Source of the DNA: Zoroaster sp. YZ-2022
Taxonomy: Eukaryota > Echinodermata > Asteroidea > Forcipulatida > Zoroasteridae
Direction: 5' to 3'
DNA: 64,000 bases
Assembly: GCA_029582265.1 (NCBI GenBank)
Contig: CM055823.1
Coordinates: 28,855,228-28,919,227 of the forward strand
Positions 58,610-64,000 of the stretch are shown here, piece after piece (the stretch's first letter is position 1; each line of letters begins with the position of its first letter). Made by a program: the position numbers and the translations under genes. The notes under the pieces are model-generated. The model saw nothing but the letters and a program-made list of their open reading frames with translations. It did not search any database and had not been told where the DNA came from.

Positions 58610-59120
58610 CCTGTAGCTTTGCATGGTGAAAAGGTTAAGTTAAGACTGTTTGTGGTGACACCATGTAAAATTCTCTTTGAGTTGTAAGTGGTTCTGAAAT
58701 AAAACCAGTTGGTTATAACTCGACGTTTCTCTCAGTAGGCTCTGATCGTCTTTAGGAGAATCTCCTGAAGACAATCAGAGCGTACTGATTGAAAAATGCG
58801 GATAAAGAGAATTATCACACAGTGTCACTGCAAACAGTCTTTATTTATTCATTAGTTTGATTATATGGTAATTACCAATGTTCATTAAACCTTCTCTTTA
58901 ATGCAAAAAAATCACAAAATAGCTCCTGCACTCTACACTTTCTTTAGTCTCCTGATGACGGCTAGATTAGACTAGTCGAAACGTTGAGAACAAACCAACC
59001 GGCTCTTCTCAGAGCCATTACTTCTTCCAAGAAGAGATTATTACATGGTGTCACCCGAAAGAACTCTACAACACCCATCTCCACCATGCAAAGCCTCAAA
59101 TGCTACATCAATACTAAATG
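58610..59120 (+). mobile_element. Two Penelope-like terminal fragments
   Basis: TAGCTTTGCATGGTGAAAAG at 58612 and CCTGATGACGGCTAG...GTCGAAACGTTGAGA at 58952. The second contains CTGATGA, a 6-bp stem and GAAAC, recalling a hammerhead core. Confidence 0.5.
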
Positions 59121-59639
59121 ACTTACACAGAAACAGAAATGTATGAGGGCATAGAATTAAAGTTGAAATTTGAAATTAAGGATTTGTATACACATTGCAC
59201 CAACAATGGAATGATGACAGATATTCTTTTTAACCAATTCAGAAAATAAATATTGTAAATGTTATGGTTAATATTAAATATTTAATCTGCTTAAAACTGA
59301 ACAAACAAAAATAAACGTGTTTTATAGGCTTGGTCCCAGTCATTTAAATATGTTTACATAATTATCAGCTCTTAACCTGAATACTCCCTAGGCCCATTTC
59401 GTTACACATAACCTGAATACTCCCTAGGCCCATTTCGTTACACGTAACCTGAATCCTCCAAAATCCTTCAATAGTAAAGCAAGCACATGACATGTATGCA
59501 CACGTTTCTAATCTGTGATACATGTACATGGCCAGGGACCCACCCTGCATGCATGGAGCAATAAACAGTGTCCACTGACCCAAGCACTGACCTTGCAATC
59601 ACTACAACAAATATGGATGTACATGTACCATGGAAAGGC

Positions 59640-59760
59640 AAGTATGCCTAATAACCTCAATCCTCCACTTTAGCAAAGAGCATGTAACCTCAATCCTTCA
59701 AAATCCTTCACTTTAGCAAAGATAATTTTGGAGGATTTGGGGTTAATGGTATATATGAGG
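59640..59760. repeat. Small inverted repeat AACCTCAATCCT
   Basis: AACCTCAATCCTCCACTTTA at 59654 is mirrored by TTTTGGAGGATTTGGGGTT at 59727. A related CCTGAATACTCCC repeat is at 59378-59460. Confidence 0.5.
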
Positions 59761-59789
59761 TGAAGTGAGAGTGGTTTATAACCCTAACC

Positions 59790-61050
59790 CCTACAAACAT
59801 TTCACAGACACCCTTCTGAATGCAACACAATACAACAACAGAAAAGTGTGCAGGCTGCTCAGTGCAACAAGATCCACCAGATAGAACAATGGTTCTTTTG
59901 TTCTCTACTGAATGCAATACAATGCAACAACAGAAAAGTGTGCAGGCTGCTCAATGCAACAAGATCCATCAGCTAGAACAATGGTTCTTTTGTTCTCTGC
60001 TGAATGCAACACAATACAACAACAGAAAAGTGTGCAGGCTGCTCAATACAACAAGATCCATCAGCTAGAACAATGGTTCTTTTGTTCTCTGCTGAATGCA
60101 ACACAATACAACAACAGAAAAGTGTGCAGGCTGCTCAATGCAACAAGATCCATCAGCTAGAACAATGGTTCTTTTGTTCTCTGCTGAATGCAACACAATA
60201 CAACAACAGAAAAGTGTGCAGGCTGCTCAATGCAACAAGATCCATCAGCTAGAACAATGGTTCTTTTGTTCTCTACTGAATGCAATACAATGCAACAACA
60301 GAAAAGTGTGCAGGTTGGCTCAATGCAACAAGATCCACCAGCTAGAACAATGGTTCTTTTGTTCTCTACTGAATGCAATACAATGCAACAACAGAAAAGT
60401 GTGCAGGCTGCTCAATGCAACAAGATCCATCAGCTAGAACAATGGTTCTTTTGTTCTCTACTGAATGCAATACAATGCAACAACAGAAAAGTGTGCAGGC
60501 TGCTCAATGCAACAAGATCCATCAGCTAGAACAATGGTTCTTTTGTTCTCTACTGAATGCAATACAATGCAACAACAGAAAAGTGTGCAGGCTGCTCAAT
60601 GCAACAAGATCCATCAGCTAGAACAATGGTTCTTTTGTTCTCTGCTGAATGCAACACAATACAACAACAGAAAAGTGTGCAGCCTGCTCAGTGCAACAAG
60701 ATCCACCAGATAGAACAATGGTTCTTTTGTTCTCTGCTGAATGCAATACAATGCAACAACAGAAAAGTGTGCAGGCTGCTCAGTGCAACAAGATCCACCA
60801 GATAGAACAATGGTTCTTTTGTTCTCTACTGAATGCAATACAATGCAACAACAGAAAAGTGTGCAGGCTGCTCAATGCAACAAGATCTATCAGCTAGAAC
60901 AATGGTTCTTTTGTTCTCTACTGAATGCAACACAATGCAACAACAGAAAAGTGTGCAGACTGCTCAGTGCAACAAGATCCACCAGATAGAACAATGGTTC
61001 TTTTGTTCTCTGATGAGGGAAACAAGATGCAATGACTTTTTACATCTTGT
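59790..61050. mobile_element. Family N element with about 13 copies of a 92-bp unit
   Basis: TGCAACAACAGAAAAGTGTG and AACAATGGTTCTTTTGTTCT recur every 92 bp from 59815 to 61015. Flanks CCTACAAACATTTCACAGAC (left) and CATCTTGTTGCATTGAGC (right) match the ends of the single-copy form at 51490-51660. Confidence 0.9.
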
Positions 61051-61436
61051 TGCATTGAGCCTTCATACTGTATCATGCCATGATCAGAGTCAGTCTGTGT
61101 AAAAGATACTAAAACGGATGATACAACAATGGTATTTGGTAGCATACATTCATTTTAACCGTCAAATTTTCAAGAAATATTTCAGAAAACTAACCTGTGA
61201 ATAGGTGTTCATGTTTTTAAGAAAATGATGAAAAACTGTTTTCGAAAATGTACCGGATGGTAACATTCAACATAAATTTGACATAATTTATTTTTTTATC
61301 TAAGATCAAAGCATTTCAAATGTTATAATTTCTGATGTTGATTGCTATGTGTACCAACCTTACACAAAGTAAGCTTTTAGATGTTAATTTGAAAGTTGTA
61401 CCTTCCCTTTAACATAAATTTTGACAAACTTCACAA

Positions 61437-61791
61437 GGCCAAAAAAAAAAAAAATTCTCCGGTATCTGGTCTTCATGAACGTCGCTTCAGACCCGTGCGT
61501 TGGCATTTTTAATTTTCCTTTTTTTGGGCTATGAAATGATGTCTAATTGCAGCCACAATTGCTGGATCGATTGGACTTCTGCCATGCTGTGCTTTAAACG
61601 ACTTTTTCACATAGGGGTATGAACATTTGCCTAATCTCTTAGCCACCATACTTTTTTATATATGGGCAATTTGGTCCCCGCGTATAGAATGTATACGTAT
61701 TTCCCCGTTGGCAAAAAAAAAAAAAGCGTCACCGCACCGATTTTGAAGCCATCCGATGACCAGAGACTGGAGCCTTTTTTTGGGGGGGGCC
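61437..61791. mobile_element. MITE family G, full copy
   Basis: GGCC-A-run-TTCTCCGGTATCTGGTC to GACCAGAGACTGGAGCC-T-run-GGCC, with the standard core. Confidence 0.8.
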
Positions 61792-62286
61792 TAACAGCTT
61801 TCTCTCATTTGTACTTACGTCTCAAGGATAGAATCCTTGCAACAATAAACACCCACTGTACAACCAATTCTTTTGAGAAGAAGTCCTTCATTGAGATGAA
61901 GAAATATGTTTCCTTATATAAATATCAAAAGTTTCAGCATAATTGGTTGGAACATTTCTTGAAAAACATCGGAAATTTATTTACCGAGGAAAAACTCTTT
62001 TATCACAGTAGAATACTAATTTCACATCAAGCAAACATTTAGATAATAATGTTGTAATCATATAATTACCAAGGTGTACTTACTCTAGCGTTCAGAAAAA
62101 AACAAATTCTTCTTTTAAAAATAAGATTTACAGAGATCCATTTGGATGAAGTAACATTTCAGAAATTAAAAAAGCATTTTTAATCTTAACTACATTATCT
62201 TTTTGGTTTTGCGTTAACAACGAAATATTCTTTACTTCTTCAAGGCAGGTGAATTTGGACATTAATATACAACTTAAAACTTCCAA

Positions 62287-62326
<40 letters not shown>

Positions 62327-62744
62327 TATATATAATACTTATATATATAATATATTAACTGTACATGCACATATTTGTGATAAACTAAAATTATACATTC
62401 TGCATTTTAAGGCTGTGATATACGTAAAGTAAAATAAATCTGTGAATATAAATTAATATACTGTAGTCTTTAAATTTGAATATAAAATATTAATTTTAAG
62501 GGTCTTTTTGGATGTCTAGTTCCACCAATTATCAAGAAATTTCAAAAAAGAAAATACTTCTGTTTATGGCTTTTACTGCAGCAAATGTTCAATTTTTGAC
62601 AAAGATGGTCTTTCCGTTGTCTATAGAGTACCTTTCCATTTGAAAGAAAGTAATTTGTTGAAAAAGCATTCACCAAAAAAAACTAAAAAATGATCACTGT
62701 GAAATGAGAGCACTTTAGAATTTTCAGGTTGAATGACTTGCTTC
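61792..62744. other. No gene; AT microsatellite at 62288-62355
   Basis: Open frame 61800-62040 has no recognisable domain. (TA)n at 62288-62355. Confidence 0.5.
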
Positions 62745-63110
62745 ACATAATAATAATGGACACTTATATTGCGCCGGTATCCGCCGTTTGACGCTCATGG
62801 CGCATGAACATTATTACCCATGTCATCTGGCCAGTTATATCATTCCTTAGAACCATCTCAACTCCCTGGGGAATATGCAGCCCATGCTGCCAAATGTGTA
62901 GTGCAACGAGCTTAATCAAACACAATTACCATCTCTGTCCTCAAAAGGTCCCCATTTATACTCCTGGGTGAAGAGAAGCAATTAAAGTTAAGTTCCTTGC
63001 TCAGGGACACAAGCACCACGGTCACGGTTAGGATTCAAACCCACATTCTGAAGACTCGGCCAACAGAACACAAGTCCAATGCACTAAACCACTCAGCCAT
63101 GGCAACCCAC
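62745..63110 (-). mobile_element. SINE S1, diverged copy
   Basis: Reverse orientation: ATAATAATGGACACTTATAT tail, ACTCCCTGGGGAATATGCAG body, GATTCAAACCCACATTCTG B box and CACTCAGCCATGGCAAC A-box side. Confidence 0.75.
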
Positions 63111-63429
63111 GTGAAGTTGGCTTTCAGAAAATAATTTTGTAATTTAGTTGTAAGGCAATTCCTAATGTCATACCATGTCATAGTTTGATCACATATTTCT
63201 TGGATGCTAGAGGATTACAACAATAAATCTGTTGCTAAATACCAATCTTGTATCTTCCCTTCAAGAATTCATGTCAAGTAGTTTTCTTAAAGAGAAGGTA
63301 CTACACGGTGAAGGAACAAAACCATTTATATGCTTCACTTCGTAAAAAATTATGACATTTTCTCACTTTTGGGACATACCATTTTGGTGACTGGTCTACA
63401 ATTACCAAAATATTTACTACACTATAGCC

Positions 63430-63710
63430 CCCTCTCCCCCCCCCCCCCCAAAAAAAATGTCTGGTTTCTGGTCATAGGTTGGTCAAATTTCCCATACACA
63501 AAGTATGGCGGCTAAGAGAGGCCTCACAAATCGGGCAAACGTTCATACCCCTATGCGAAAAAGTCGTTTAAAACACAGCACGGCAGAATTCCAATCGATC
63601 CAGCAATTTTGGCTGCAATTGGACATCGTTTCATAGAAAAAAAAGTGGATCTGAGGTGACGCGCACGGAGACCAGAAACAAGACTTTTTTTTGTGGGTGC
63701 GGGGGGGGGG
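63430..63710. mobile_element. MITE family G, inverted-order copy
   Basis: GTCTGGTTTCTGGTCATAGG, then ACACAAAGTATGGCGGCTAA and CAATTTTGGCTGCAATTGGA, ending GACCAGAAACAAGAC. Confidence 0.75.
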
Positions 63711-63917
63711 GTGATAATGAACATCTCTGAAAATAGCACTACCAGGACACAAGTAACTACATGTAAGTATCATAACATGTACACAAGTAGTTTACTGATT
63801 ACTTTTGAGCACACATTCACTTAACATTGGAATCAGAAATCAAAGCCTATTGGCCGAGGCCCTATTTCATCATATCCCTCATTTACATAAATTAACATAA
63901 AAGGTTTCATCCATTCA

Positions 63918-63925
63918 TTCATTCA

Positions 63926-63969
<44 letters not shown>

Positions 63970-64000
63970 TATATATATACATATATATATATATACATAT
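63918..64000. repeat. ATTC and AT microsatellite at window end
   Basis: (ATTC)n followed by (AT)n running off the window. Confidence 0.9.

Noticed and set aside
59820..60989. Overlapping 82-residue frames on both strands
   Set aside because: Products of the 92-bp tandem array.

Overview
Kind of genome. This is a metazoan nuclear window. It is AT-rich, with spliced genes using GT-AG introns, long introns and very dense mobile-element debris; no operons or bacterial features are present. Three host protein-coding genes can be built exon by exon with consistent phases. An immunoglobulin/NACHT receptor, a THAP fragment, tRNA-derived SINEs and LINE and Penelope debris together suggest a marine invertebrate, most likely a non-vertebrate deuterostome such as an echinoderm. 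That assignment is inference and is weak.

Gene 1 (minus strand, 14158-23078) is the most unusual locus. Seven coding exons joined only by phase-1 introns give a predicted 1449-residue single-pass receptor: signal peptide, four Ig-like domains, a transmembrane helix, a NACHT NTPase with Walker A and B, leucine-rich-like repeats and a repetitive charged tail. One exon (20218-20547) has no internal start codon near its 5' end and is easily missed. The tail appears to continue in another frame (13815-14204), and a homologous tail fragment lies at 6717-6890, cut by a retrotransposon.

Genes 2 and 3 lie head to head. The minus-strand one (46872-48076, two exons, 233 aa) is a divergent UBE2M/UBC12-like conjugating enzyme. 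The plus-strand one (50760-55889, five coding exons, 267 aa) is TAF11 of TFIID.

Repeat landscape. 1-13.8 kb: minisatellites, non-LTR retrotransposon fragments, a tRNA-derived SINE, a Harbinger-like element and hairpin MITEs. 17-23 kb: receptor introns with MITEs, a 61-unit TAT array and G-runs. 23-30 kb: MITEs, a hAT-like element inside a SINE, a Penelope-like fragment. 30.7-46.7 kb: a large repeat domain with a Kolobok-like TTAA element carrying a broken THAP domain, and three copies (C1, C2, C3) of a block of about 4 kb, each with a 23-bp VNTR of different length and different nested insertions. 52-61 kb: tandem arrays of 70, 160 and 92 bp in and after TAF11, two of which appear to be internally amplified pieces of elements that also occur as single copies here. 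61-64 kb: further MITE and SINE copies and AT microsatellites. No RNA gene, CRISPR array or intact transposase is supported.
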